The translations under genes and the position numbers were made by a program. Below are positions 48,093 through 55,424 of a stretch of DNA of 64,000 bases, piece by piece (the stretch's first letter is position 1; each line of letters begins with the position of its first letter). This stretch comes from Candidatus Pacearchaeota archaeon (lineage in GTDB: Archaea; Nanoarchaeota; Nanoarchaeia; Pacearchaeales; GW2011-AR1): NCBI GenBank assembly GCA_023228245.1, contig JALOBN010000007.1, positions 1 to 64,000 on the forward strand, in the 5' to 3' direction. The notes beneath the pieces were generated by a model. The model searched no databases. It had not been told where the DNA came from and was given only the letters and a program-made list of their open reading frames with translations.

Positions 48093-48646
48093 TCTACGAA
48101 AAAATTCTCGAATATCTCAAGGAATGCGAAGACCAGGGAAAAGAACCGGTCCTTTCGCCACATGGGCAACTCGGTTTAATGCGGGCATTCCGGTTTCTTT
48201 TTTGTCAGTATAAGCGGCTCAAGGGTCTCCAACTCGAGCGCGATCAATGGCGCGCCGGCATTCACAAGCGGTGCAATCGGGAACATTATGAATGGCGATT
48301 ACGCAAGAAGGTCCCCATCGTTTGCGTCTGCGGCTCAACAAAGTTCAAACCGGAATGGGAAAAGGCGGTCCTCGAGGAGACACTGGCCGGCCGGGTGGTG
48401 TTATCGGTCGGCGGGTTCGACCATCATGACCACCTTGGCATCACAGAGGACCAAAAAGAGGCCCTTGACGTCCTCCACAAGCACAAAATAGACATCGCCA
48501 ACGAAATCCTCGTGATAAACAAAGACAACTACATAGGGAAATCAACGCTCTCGGAGATCCGTTACGCCCAGGCTAAGGGCAAAGGGATACGATTCTACTT
48601 TCCGCTCTCAAAGGATTGGAGCGAAACGTTGGGGATTCCAGTATGA
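48089..48646 (+). CDS. Rossmann-like protein, nucleoside deoxyribosyltransferase-type
   Basis: A 185-residue protein. The first 70 residues are helical and charged. The second part has PIVCVCGSTKFKPEWEKAVL, VVLSVGGFDHHDHLGITEDQ and IDIANEILVINKDNYIGKST then LSEIRYAQAKGK, matching the nucleoside 2-deoxyribosyltransferase/TIR-like Rossmann group. The STKF and YIGKST segments would be the substrate and phosphate sites. Phage members may act on nucleotides or NAD-derived signals. Confidence 0.7.
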   Translation: MIYEKILEYLKECEDQGKEPVLSPHGQLGLMRAFRFLFCQYKRLKGLQLERDQWRAGIHKRCNREHYEWRLRKKVPIVCVCGSTKFKPEWEKAVLEETLAGRVVLSVGGFDHHDHLGITEDQKEALDVLHKHKIDIANEILVINKDNYIGKSTLSEIRYAQAKGKGIRFYFPLSKDWSETLGIPV

Positions 48647-49269
48647 CCGTCAGAGAACTTGCCAAAAGTTGCGTCGGGGCAATTTTCCGCAACCCGCCGC
48701 GGGCCCCGGACCCGGATTTGACCGGCTATGACCCGTCCTGGGAGGCCCGGAGCGTCAAGGAGCTGCTGTTTGTGGTCAACTGTATGCTGTTGCCGCACCA
48801 GCGGTTCCCGTCGTACGACGACCTGATCCACAAAATCAAGGGGACGCGGCAGGCCACCGACGAGCAGGCCGCCGCCGCCACCGCCGTGCTGCGCCGGCGC
48901 GCGGGCGCCATGTACGACCTCACGAACGCCCTGAGCGCCATGCACCGCCGGTGGATCGTCGAAGTGGCCGAAAACACGCGGCTGGAGCGGATCCTGTCGT
49001 CCAGGGGCTGGCTGATCCACCGAAACTTCTGGTGGGCCGCGGCTCTGATCGCCGTGACCGTCTGGGTCGGTCTGGTGGGGCGGCCCACCTTAATGATCGT
49101 GGCCAAGGACGTCCGGTACGACGCCATAGTGGAGCGGATAGCCAACGTTTATGCCGAAAACGCCCGGCTGCGGGTAGAAAACCGGGTGCTCCAGCAATAC
49201 CTCCAGGACGCAACGGCCGAGAACGAAGAGATCAAGGGGCTGTTGAAAAAATACGTGGGGGAGGAGTAG
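48643..49269 (+). CDS. Membrane protein with coiled coil
   Basis: A 208-residue protein (MTVRELAKSCVGAIFRNPPR). WWAAALIAVTVWVGLVGRPT near residue 128 is a membrane helix; the C-terminal part (AENARLRVENRVLQQYLQDA, then TAENEEIKGLLKKYVGEE) is a coiled coil. Soluble N-terminal part and periplasmic or cytosolic coil; unknown role. Two genes upstream of the M23 peptidase. Confidence 0.7.
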   Translation: MTVRELAKSCVGAIFRNPPRAPDPDLTGYDPSWEARSVKELLFVVNCMLLPHQRFPSYDDLIHKIKGTRQATDEQAAAATAVLRRRAGAMYDLTNALSAMHRRWIVEVAENTRLERILSSRGWLIHRNFWWAAALIAVTVWVGLVGRPTLMIVAKDVRYDAIVERIANVYAENARLRVENRVLQQYLQDATAENEEIKGLLKKYVGEE

Positions 49270-49359
49270 AACCTTTCGCGCAAATCGGGGGCGCGAGTGA
49301 GCGACAGGCCACCCCGTTCGGGACGAACGAGGCCCCGGCCAGAGAAAAGGAGAAACGAT

Positions 49360-49752
49360 ATGGAAATACTTGATTTTGAGATTCTTAACGGCAAGACGTT
49401 GCGTTCTATTGAAGGTACTACCGGAGACGACAAAATGGTTTTCGTCGTCGACGACAAAGAACAATATGTCCTTTTTCACAATCAAGAGTGTTCCGAACAC
49501 GTAACGGTCGAGGATATCGCCGGAGATATAGCCGACCTGATAGGGACTCCCATCATTGAGGCCGAAGAAATCTCAGGCGATATTGGGCCAGAAGGATGGA
49601 AACCTGATAAATATGCTGAGAGTTGGACGTGGACATTCTATAAGATTTCCACGATTAAGGGCAGCGTAACTATTCGTTGGTTTGGATGCTCCAACGGATA
49701 TTACTCGGAACGTGTCGATCTTGTAACCCTTGACGAATGGAAACAGAATTGA
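49360..49752 (+). CDS. DUF7448-like phage protein
   Basis: A 130-residue protein with KEQYVLFHNQECSEHVTVED, then GDIADLIGTPIIEAEEISGD and SWTWTFYKISTIKGSVTIRW, then NGYYSERVDLV. The pattern HNQxCCExVxxED ... GSVTIRWxGxSNGYYSE is familiar from phage genomes as DUF7448, recalled from memory. ATG has AAAAGGAGAAACGAT upstream. Confidence 0.7.
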   Translation: MEILDFEILNGKTLRSIEGTTGDDKMVFVVDDKEQYVLFHNQECSEHVTVEDIAGDIADLIGTPIIEAEEISGDIGPEGWKPDKYAESWTWTFYKISTIKGSVTIRWFGCSNGYYSERVDLVTLDEWKQN

Positions 49753-49753
49753 G

Positions 49754-50287
49754 ATGAAACGCCTCATCCTTATCCTCCTTCTCTCCCCTGCCCTGCTGGG
49801 GTCGCGGACGTTTGAGACGATCGACCTGATCCTCGACCTGGCGCGCTCCCGGGAGGCTGTGCGGGAGCTTGCCCGGGCGGTGGACCTCGGCAGCGTCCCC
49901 TCCATCGCCCCGGCGCCCGGCAGGATATCCAGTAGATTCGGTTCCCGGGTCCACCCGGTCTGGCGGTGTCGGTCGTTTCACTCCGGGCTGGATATCGCCA
50001 ACGCCGAGGGGACGCCGGTCTGCGCCGTTGGCGGCGGGGTGGTGGTGTTTGCCGGCGGCGGCCGGCGTTATTCCGGCTACGGCAACGTGGTGGTCATTGA
50101 GCACTCGCCCAGGGTCCGGACCATGGTGGCCCACCTGGGGGCGGTCTTCGTGGCCGAGGGAGACAGGGTGCGCCGCGGGGACGTCGTGGGTACCATGGGG
50201 TCCACCGGGATCTCGACTGGCCCGCACGTCCATTACGAGATCATTGTGGAAGGGATCCACGTAGACCCGGAGGCGTGGATACTATAG
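49754..50287 (+). CDS. M23 (LytM-type) peptidase with signal peptide
   Basis: A 177-residue protein. MKRLILILLLSPALLGS is a signal peptide. The M23 fold follows: APGRISSRFGSRVHPVWRCR, FHSGLDIANAEGTPVCAVGG, GYGNVVVIEHSPRVRTMVAH and STGPHVHYEIIV; H/D of HSGLD and the HVH form the zinc site. M23 enzymes cut peptidoglycan cross-bridges. Phage use could be host entry or lysis, or a moron that alters the cell wall. It sits in the rightward module, away from the lysis cassette. A hairpin repeat follows. Confidence 0.88.
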   Translation: MKRLILILLLSPALLGSRTFETIDLILDLARSREAVRELARAVDLGSVPSIAPAPGRISSRFGSRVHPVWRCRSFHSGLDIANAEGTPVCAVGGGVVVFAGGGRRYSGYGNVVVIEHSPRVRTMVAHLGAVFVAEGDRVRRGDVVGTMGSTGISTGPHVHYEIIVEGIHVDPEAWIL

Positions 50288-50291
50288 GACT

Positions 50292-50315
50292 TCGCGTGAA
50301 GCGGGCTTCACGCGA
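50292..50315. repeat. Short hairpin repeat, copy 4
   Basis: TCGCGTGAAGC and GCTTCACGCGA around GG, five bases after the M23 stop. Arms identical to those at 3676. Confidence 0.75.
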
Positions 50316-50663
50316 GTGAGCGGCATCCGCCTCGACATGGCCACACTCGTCGGGACGCTATCAAATCTGGACGACAAAATCCAAGACGACGAGTCGGTTC
50401 GTCAGGACATCCTCGAGGTGGCAGCAGCGTGCTTTCGGATGTTGGAACTTATCGGGGATCATCCCCTTAACCGGATCGCACGGGAACTGGATATAACCCG
50501 CGCCGTGGCCAACGAGTTTGCGCTTCTATCGGCGGCGCACAGGAACCACGAACCGATGGTCTTTATTGCCGGGGTGGACGATGATGTGAGAGGAAGAATC
50601 AGAAAGAGAATCGCACAAATATTGGTAGTGGGTCAGTTTGACTTGGAGGATTTTTCGAGTTGA
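50316..50663 (+). pseudogene. Phage gene interrupted near its 3' end by an IS
   Basis: A 115-codon frame starting at GTG (or ATG 50337), helical with DHPLNRIARELDITRAVANE. Codons from 50624 on are encoded by the IS end (VVGQFDLEDFSS). Removing the IS and joining base 50623 to 54039 gives KRIAQILRCTRALT and then a TGA overlapping the ATG at 54060, exactly the ATGA style used elsewhere. So the frame here is altered only in its last residues and could still be functional. Family unknown. Confidence 0.65.
50624..50641. repeat. Left terminal inverted repeat of the IS
   Basis: GGTAGTGGGTCAGTTTGA, exact 18-bp inverse of the right end at 54021-54038. No target duplication is visible beyond the two ends. 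Confidence 0.9.
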
Positions 50664-51037
50664 CGGTAAGTAAGGGCGTTAAGAAATATATTGAAGGTTT
50701 TTTGGCCGGGCAAACTATCGCGTATTGCGAACAAGTTAGGCTTGGAGCTAAGCTCGCCGCGAATATAGACTGTGATCAAACCTACGTGGATAAACTGCTA
50801 CCTATCGTCGCAGACGAGGGTTGCAGGGCCAGCGTTGTGTCAACCAGTCCAGGCCGCGTTTGTTTCTGGATCTTCAGATACGAGTTTGTGAAAAGCATCA
50901 TCGACCATCTGCAATCTGTTTCGGAAAATGAAATTGCGAATGACTTTGATATTTGGATCGCCGGAAAACTCTTCGGTTATGCAGATTGCGAGATAGCCAG
51001 TTGCATTAATGGGAAAATGAAAGTTGCGCCTAAGTGA
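50660..51037 (+). CDS. IS passenger protein, unknown
   Basis: A 125-residue protein starting at TTG 50660, with GGAGGA about ten bases upstream; it overlaps the stop of the interrupted phage frame. Helical (MTVSKGVKKYIEGFLAGQTI) with paired Cys later (YADCEIASCINGK); HTH-like text KLLPIVADEGCRASVVSTSP is weak. It may be an adaptor or toxin-like passenger; not recognised. Confidence 0.55.
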   Translation: MTVSKGVKKYIEGFLAGQTIAYCEQVRLGAKLAANIDCDQTYVDKLLPIVADEGCRASVVSTSPGRVCFWIFRYEFVKSIIDHLQSVSENEIANDFDIWIAGKLFGYADCEIASCINGKMKVAPK

Positions 51038-51209
51038 GCTTTTCTTTTAGAATCCAGTATGCTCCCTGATTTGGACAGCCTCCCATTGAACACGGAGGGA
51101 CTCTGTTTCCCCTATTAAGAATTATCGTGTTTGTGCAAGCAGAATGTTTATATCTACCTGTCTCGGAAGCGGTAGTACCAACTTCGAAACGATCTCCTAT
51201 GTTAGCCAT
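51030..51209 (-). CDS. YjzC-like small protein (IS passenger)
   Basis: A 59-residue minus-strand protein: MANIGDRFEVGTTASETGRY then KHSACTNTIILNRGNRVPPC and CPNQGAYWILKEKLT. The pattern GDRFxVGxxAxETGxYxHxxC is that of YjzC-type proteins. GGAGAAACTAAA precedes the start. Overlaps the converging plus-strand gene by 8 bases. Confidence 0.75.
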   Translation of the reverse strand: MANIGDRFEVGTTASETGRYKHSACTNTIILNRGNRVPPCSMGGCPNQGAYWILKEKLT

Positions 51210-51238
51210 TTTAGTTTCTCCTTTTAAAAATATGTATA

Positions 51239-51394
51239 TTACCTGTAAACCTTCGTCGGTGGGTCTGAACTAATAGCACCCATTCTCTTCAAAATTTCGT
51301 GGAGGTGGCGATTCAATTGTTGGACGGCCCCCACTAATTCCTTGGTAGTTCTTTCGAGGTCTTTTACGTTCTTTTCGAGGGTTTCGTTCGACAT
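51239..51394 (-). CDS. Small coiled-coil protein (IS passenger)
   Basis: A 51-residue protein, MSNETLEKNVKDLERTTKEL then GAVQQLNRHLHEILKRMGAI. Heptad-like. TTGGAG precedes the start by about nine bases. Probably co-transcribed with the YjzC-like gene from an AT-rich promoter containing AATATTATATAATATT. Confidence 0.65.
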   Translation of the reverse strand: MSNETLEKNVKDLERTTKELVGAVQQLNRHLHEILKRMGAISSDPPTKVYR

Positions 51395-51532
51395 TTTGCA
51401 TATCTCCAAAAAGGTTTAAATATGATTCAATATTATATAATATTAATTAATAATACTACACATAAACGAATTTGCAAGAAAATATATTATATACAATTAT
51501 AAAATACCAATAAAGATTTTTTGTTTTTCTTC

Positions 51533-51561
51533 TTGCCATGCTTGACCGGTCATGCTACAAT
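51533..51561 (+). promoter_or_regulatory. Promoter with internal operator, basic-protein gene
   Basis: TTGCCA, 17-bp spacer, TACAAT. The spacer carries CATGCTTGACCGGTCATG, nearly identical to the one in the transposase promoter. The ATG begins five bases after the -10 box, so the mRNA would be leaderless. Confidence 0.7.
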
Positions 51562-51566
51562 AAGCC

Positions 51567-51812
51567 ATGACAAAGAAGAAAACACCAACCGACATTAATC
51601 AGCTTGCCAAATTCATTACTGATCAGACGACAGAAGAGAAGCCCGTCGAAGAAGCATCGCCAGTAAGAGAGAAGAATGCAGCTGCCGTGGCCCTTGGAAG
51701 ATTAGGTGGATTGAAGGGCGGTAAGGCCAGAGCAGAAAAATTAACCGCAAAACGTAGAAAAGAAATCGCGCAAAACGCCGCCATAAAAAGATGGCATAAG
51801 GATAATGATTAA
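51567..51812 (+). CDS. Small basic KGG-type protein, leaderless
   Basis: An 81-residue protein with AAAVALGRLGGLKGGKARAE then KLTAKRRKEIAQNAAIKRWH, a conserved pattern of short basic proteins that often stand next to XRE/ImmA-type regulators. Probably DNA-binding or antitoxin-like. No ribosome binding site; leaderless start. Converges with the regulator gene (TTAA overlap). Confidence 0.7.
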   Translation: MTKKKTPTDINQLAKFITDQTTEEKPVEEASPVREKNAAAVALGRLGGLKGGKARAEKLTAKRRKEIAQNAAIKRWHKDND

Positions 51813-52912
51813 GTTTCTTTTTCTGTTATTGTAATTACCTTATTATCACCTTCTGGTTTATTATTTCCAGAAATAGTACTTTTAATAGCGTGTGCTTCGA
51901 TTGTATCTCGAATCAATTGAACTGGAAGATTTGTATGTGTCGCTATCTTTCTATAGTCTATTGGTGTACCATATTTTAATTCCGCAACTTGTCCGACAAG
52001 ACGGGGTTTTTCGATTGGTATTTCTATCGGTTCTTTTGTTCTCCAATCATACTTATTTAATTGATAAATCAGATACTTGTATTGTCTTTGCGTTATTACC
52101 TCTAACTCTCGCGCCCTCATCATAATCGCCTGGATAGATACCCTCCAACGTTTTTTCATATCAATAATATTATTCATATTTACAGGACGATCTAATTCTT
52201 TGAGCATCGCTTCTTTAGGCAGGAGAAATTCACTGGCGAAATTATTAGCCTCCTTCTCTACCTTCTTAATATCTCCATTCATAGCTTGATGTAATACTAA
52301 ATGACCAAGTTCATACGCCATACTAAAACGAAGTCTATCTCCCGGGGCAAAACCATTAGTAAGAATTATTATCGGACGTTTTGGCTCATCTCCAACCCAT
52401 ACGGAAAACGCATCAATTTTATTTATGTCAGTAGGTAACGCAATTACTAAAACACCATTCTTTTCAATGGTACTTACTAAATTATTAATAGGAGTATCTG
52501 GCGATAAGCCAAATGCCGATCTTGTTTGGATTGCCGCATCTTCGGGTATATCATCAATTCGTGGTAGACGATTTTGAATCTTACTACGAGTATTTCTTTC
52601 AAGATGGCTGACAACTTCATAGAAGATACGGCTATATTGATATACTCTACTACGCTCCTTTTTAGTAATTGCGGCTCTCGCACGATACAAAAGGGACCCA
52701 AGCGGGAATTCTACCGATGTCGGTTGTTTAAAAAATGCTGGTGGAAACCCAACTTGAAAGGTTATCTTTTGTAGGATTTCATCACCGGGTGTAATTCTTC
52801 CCAGTTCGATTTGCACAATCTCTGATTGATGAACACCAATCTTCTTTGCAAGTTCGATTTGCGTTAGTCCCCTAAATTCTCGGGCCTGTCTTACCCTATC
52901 ACCATTAATCAT
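51809..52912 (-). CDS. XRE regulator with ImmA/IrrE-like domain, altered HExxH
   Basis: A 367-residue protein. Residues 1-60 are a classical HTH (MINGDRVRQAREFRGLTQIE then LAKKIGVHQSEIVQIELGRI). The ImmA/IrrE-like domain has LRFSMAYELGHLVLHQAMNG near residue 200, where the expected HExxH reads YELGH: the first zinc His is replaced by Tyr. NNFASEFLLPKEAMLKEL follows as in the family. Such pairs control mobile elements; loss of the His suggests a sensory, not proteolytic, role. Likely represses IS promoters. Confidence 0.85.
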   Translation of the reverse strand: MINGDRVRQAREFRGLTQIELAKKIGVHQSEIVQIELGRITPGDEILQKITFQVGFPPAFFKQPTSVEFPLGSLLYRARAAITKKERSRVYQYSRIFYEVVSHLERNTRSKIQNRLPRIDDIPEDAAIQTRSAFGLSPDTPINNLVSTIEKNGVLVIALPTDINKIDAFSVWVGDEPKRPIIILTNGFAPGDRLRFSMAYELGHLVLHQAMNGDIKKVEKEANNFASEFLLPKEAMLKELDRPVNMNNIIDMKKRWRVSIQAIMMRARELEVITQRQYKYLIYQLNKYDWRTKEPIEIPIEKPRLVGQVAELKYGTPIDYRKIATHTNLPVQLIRDTIEAHAIKSTISGNNKPEGDNKVITITEKET

Positions 52913-53055
52913 TTTTTGTTATCCACTTTAACTTCTATTTCCGCATCCAGAAAGATTTCTAAATCCTCTGATTCAAAAGTAGGTACCGTTTCCGTTACAG
53001 ATTTAATGTTGCTTAATTTGCTTTGCGGATTTCTAACATTAAATTCTCCTTGCAA
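52909..53055 (-). CDS. Small acidic passenger protein, TTG start
   Basis: A 48-residue frame: LQGEFNVRNPQSKLSNIKSV then ETVPTFESEDLEIFLDAEIE. It starts at TTG with GAAGGACAATAG before it and ends in an ATGA overlap with the regulator gene, supporting real translation. Possibly a partner of the regulator. Confidence 0.5.
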   Translation of the reverse strand: MQGEFNVRNPQSKLSNIKSVTETVPTFESEDLEIFLDAEIEVKVDNKK

Positions 53056-53057
53056 CT

Positions 53058-53098
53058 ATTGTCCTTCTATGCTAATAATATTAGCAGAATAGGACAAT
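53058..53098. promoter_or_regulatory. 41-nt imperfect palindrome, IS operator
   Basis: ATTGTCCT...AGGACAAT arms of 20 nt with three mismatches around a single central base, ending at the small acidic gene and the transposase side. Probable autoregulatory operator of the XRE gene. Confidence 0.65.
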
Positions 53099-53163
53099 GG
53101 CGTCAAGAAAAAAATGCAATCAAAAGAAAATACTACGAAAATGGGCAAAAGGAAAGAAAAAGC

Positions 53164-53191
53164 TTGACATGCTTGAGCGGTCATGTATAAT
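53164..53191 (+). promoter_or_regulatory. Consensus promoter of the transposase with internal operator
   Basis: TTGACA, 16-bp spacer, TATAAT, both boxes perfect. The spacer contains CATGCTTGAGCGGTCATG, shared with the basic-protein promoter. ATG 53199 begins eight bases after the -10 box, so translation is leaderless. Confidence 0.85.
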
Positions 53192-53198
53192 AGATAGT

Positions 53199-54029
53199 AT
53201 GAATACTTTAAAACCCGAAAAGAGAAAACAGGTAGTCGCGGCATTGGTGGAGGGTAACTCCATCCGCGCCACTTGCCGCATGACGGGCGTAGCAAAGAAC
53301 ACGGTGGTCAAGCTACTTGTTGATCTCGGGAAAGTCTGCACGGAATACCAGGACAAGGTATTCGTTGATCTCCCCTGCAAGCATATCCAGTGTGACGAGA
53401 TTTGGGCCTTCTGCTACGCGAAAGAGAAAAACGTTCCCGAAGATAAGAAAGGTCATTTTGGGTACGGCGATGTCTGGACGTTCACCGCCATTTGTGCGGA
53501 TTCTAAGCTCATCCCCACTTGGCACATTGGCAGGCGTGATGCAGAGAACGCGACACTATTTATGAAGGACCTCGCCGCAAGAATGGCGAATAGAGTACAG
53601 CTTACTACAGATGGTCACGGGATGTATTTGGTAGCCGTTGAAGATGCTTTCGGGTCAGAAGTGGATTTTAGCCAACTCGTCAAGATATATGGTACGCCTC
53701 CCGAAGCCGAAAAGAGATATAGCCCAGCTCAATGTATTGGAGCCGAAAAGCATACGATCAACGGAAATCCTGATCGGGCGAAAGTTTCAACGAGTTATGT
53801 TGAGAGACAGAATCTAACAATGCGTATGAACATGAGACGCTTTACGAGACTGACAAACGCCTTTTCTAAGAAGGTTGAAAACCTTTGGTGCGCGGTAAGC
53901 CTTCATTTTATGTACTACAATTTCTGCCGTATCCATCAGACCTTGAAAATGACCCCGGCAATGAAGGCGGGTGTTACTGACCATCTTTGGGAAATCGAGG
54001 ATATTTTAAGTCTTTTGAATTCAAACTGA
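53199..54029 (+). CDS. IS1-family-type transposase
   Basis: A 276-residue DDE transposase. HTH part: MNTLKPEKRKQVVAALVEGN then SIRATCRMTGVAKNTVVKLL. Catalytic D in IQCDEIWAFCYAKEKNV, second D in VQLTTDGHGMYLVA, E in STSYVERQNLTMRMNMRR. The block PEEKRYSPAxxxGxEKHxxxGNPD and HxxYNFCRIHQTLKMTPAMK is typical of proteins annotated IS1 family. The frame could extend upstream to 53097, but the promoter leaves no room. Length is normal; apparently intact. Confidence 0.92.
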   Translation: MNTLKPEKRKQVVAALVEGNSIRATCRMTGVAKNTVVKLLVDLGKVCTEYQDKVFVDLPCKHIQCDEIWAFCYAKEKNVPEDKKGHFGYGDVWTFTAICADSKLIPTWHIGRRDAENATLFMKDLAARMANRVQLTTDGHGMYLVAVEDAFGSEVDFSQLVKIYGTPPEAEKRYSPAQCIGAEKHTINGNPDRAKVSTSYVERQNLTMRMNMRRFTRLTNAFSKKVENLWCAVSLHFMYYNFCRIHQTLKMTPAMKAGVTDHLWEIEDILSLLNSN

Positions 54030-54038
54030 CCCACTACC
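54021..54038. repeat. Right terminal inverted repeat of the IS
   Basis: TCAAACTGACCCACTACC, exact inverse complement of the left end. The transposase stop lies within it. Confidence 0.9.
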
Positions 54039-54059
54039 GAGATGTACCCGCGCATTAAC

Positions 54060-54260
54060 ATGACGTTTCACCAGCTTGACCGCAAGTTGTGGGGTCAGCA
54101 AGAGGGAGAACCTGCCGTCGAGGTTATCGGGACTCCCGGAGGCGGCGGCATGATCCGGCGCGGCCACACGAGCATCGTGTTGTCACCGACGGAGATGATG
54201 AACCTCGGTTATTCGCTCAGTAGAATCGGGGAGGCGAGGAAGGAGTTGATCAATGACTGA
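54060..54260 (+). CDS. Hypothetical protein downstream of the IS
   Basis: A 66-residue protein (MTFHQLDRKLWGQQEGEPAV then RGHTSIVLSPTEMMNLGYSL). In the IS-free phage its ATG would overlap the stop of the interrupted gene; now it follows the IS end by 21 bases. Unknown function. Confidence 0.6.
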   Translation: MTFHQLDRKLWGQQEGEPAVEVIGTPGGGGMIRRGHTSIVLSPTEMMNLGYSLSRIGEARKELIND

Positions 54261-54405
54261 GCTGGCTGCTATCAACCGCGCGGGGTGGGAGATAAATGCC
54301 TGCTGTGGTTACTGCGGTACTCCGTTCGACCTGATCCACCCCGAGCCCCGCACGGAGCGGCCGACGCCGCGCTACAATCCTATTTTAACTCTCATAGGGA
54401 TGTAA
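54253..54405 (+). CDS. Small Cys-containing protein
   Basis: A 50-residue protein, MTELAAINRAGWEINACCGY then CGTPFDLIHPEPRTERPTPR. ATG overlaps the preceding gene. CCGYCG may bind metal. Frames overlap the next ORF heavily. Confidence 0.5.
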   Translation: MTELAAINRAGWEINACCGYCGTPFDLIHPEPRTERPTPRYNPILTLIGM

Positions 54406-54512
54406 TTGAGGGATGGTTTACCATTATCACACCAGTTAATAAACGTCTTGCCGTCCTTAAAGAAGAGATTGAAACGTTGAAAAGCAAGCAATGGCAGGAG
54501 ATCCACGCATGA
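54285..54512 (+). CDS. Weak ORF upstream of the Dam-type gene
   Basis: A 75-codon frame (GTG start) whose second half, WFTIITPVNKRLAVLKEEIE then TLKSKQWQEIHA, looks helical and whose stop overlaps the ATG of the methyltransferase. The first half overlaps the Cys protein in another frame. Only the second half is supported, so the start is unknown. Confidence 0.35.
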   Translation: MGDKCLLWLLRYSVRPDPPRAPHGAADAALQSYFNSHRDVIEGWFTIITPVNKRLAVLKEEIETLKSKQWQEIHA

Positions 54513-55111
54513 CAGCAGGTCGTACATTAAAAACACTAAGCCAAGAATGGGGTACTCCCGAAAAGTACGTTAATGCTGTGCGTGAGTTCTTCGGGGGGAA
54601 CATTGACCTTGACCCCTGTTCTAATGAATACTCCATTGTACATGCGAAAAATGAATATCAACTTCCAAAGCATGACGGGCTCAGGGAGAGTTGGAATTTT
54701 CCTACTATCTACATAAATCCACCATATGGGATTGATAAAGAACGAGGTACATCAATTAAACAATGGCTTAAAAGGTGTGAGGCGGCAAACAGAGAATACA
54801 AATCAGAAGTCCTTGCGCTTGTACCCGTAGCAACTAATACGGGACACTGGAAAAATTATGTTTTTGGTAAAGCTACAGGTGTTTGTTTCCTTTATGACAC
54901 CCGACTAAAGTTTCTTGTAAATGGACAAAATGGTGGGAAAGGTGCCCCAATGTCATGTGCTATGATCTATTGGGGAAAGGACTTCGACAAATTCATGACA
55001 GTTTTTAGTAAGTTCGGTGCTGTTGTTGATCTTCGCCCATTGAAGGGAAAAGAGTTTGGTGAACGATCTGAAAACGATCAATTAGCTTTAATACCTACTA
55101 CCGAAAAATAA
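54509..55111 (+). CDS. dam: Phage N6-adenine DNA methyltransferase (Dam type)
   Basis: A 200-residue enzyme. EWGTPEKYVNAVREFFGGNI then DLDPCSNEYSIVHAKNEYQL begin the phage Dam family (PF05869); catalytic NPPY is in TIYINPPYGIDKERGTS near residue 70. Later ALVPVATNTGHWKN and CFLYDTRLKFLVNGQNG also fit. It would methylate adenine to resist restriction. Together with the C5 and N4 enzymes it gives this phage three DNA methyltransferases. Confidence 0.9.
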   Translation: MTAGRTLKTLSQEWGTPEKYVNAVREFFGGNIDLDPCSNEYSIVHAKNEYQLPKHDGLRESWNFPTIYINPPYGIDKERGTSIKQWLKRCEAANREYKSEVLALVPVATNTGHWKNYVFGKATGVCFLYDTRLKFLVNGQNGGKGAPMSCAMIYWGKDFDKFMTVFSKFGAVVDLRPLKGKEFGERSENDQLALIPTTEK

Positions 55112-55157
55112 CCTTATACATTAACTCGGTCGTGTCAAGTATATAATCGCCTAATTT

Positions 55158-55421
55158 ATGCACAATCCATTAATCCCCGGTAGTTTTGACCCGACCCGTG
55201 ATATTGCCGCGATAGAACGCGCATATGATTTTTACAGGAAAATACAGAACGACAGACGGCTTGCGGAGAGAGCAGACCGGCAGGATGCAGCGATAGCAGC
55301 ATTGGTCACGGCAGTGCAGGATCTGCACCGACTCATTGTGTTGCATCTTGCCGATGTTCCCATGAGCGATATTACGAAAGCACAATACAAAAAGTTGGCA
55401 AAAGAATTACAAGAGAGGTGA
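55158..55421 (+). CDS. Small helical protein
   Basis: An 87-residue protein (MHNPLIPGSFDPTRDIAAIE) with a helical core (RKIQNDRRLAERADRQDAAI, VTAVQDLHRLIVLHLADVPM). TATAAT about 10 bases before the ATG could be a promoter -10 box. Unknown function. Confidence 0.6.
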   Translation: MHNPLIPGSFDPTRDIAAIERAYDFYRKIQNDRRLAERADRQDAAIAALVTAVQDLHRLIVLHLADVPMSDITKAQYKKLAKELQER

Positions 55422-55424
55422 TCC

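Larger units (their letters stand above)
50624..54038 (+). mobile_element. Insertion sequence with passenger genes (IS1-family-type transposase)
   Basis: A 3,415-bp element with perfect 18-bp ends, AT-rich inside compared with its flanks. It carries a transposase at the right end and six small genes, including an XRE/ImmA-like regulator, a YjzC-like protein and a KGG-like basic protein. Flanking bases (ATT to the left, GAG to the right) show no direct repeat, but seamless joining of the phage sequence restores a coding frame, supporting the borders. Confidence 0.85.
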
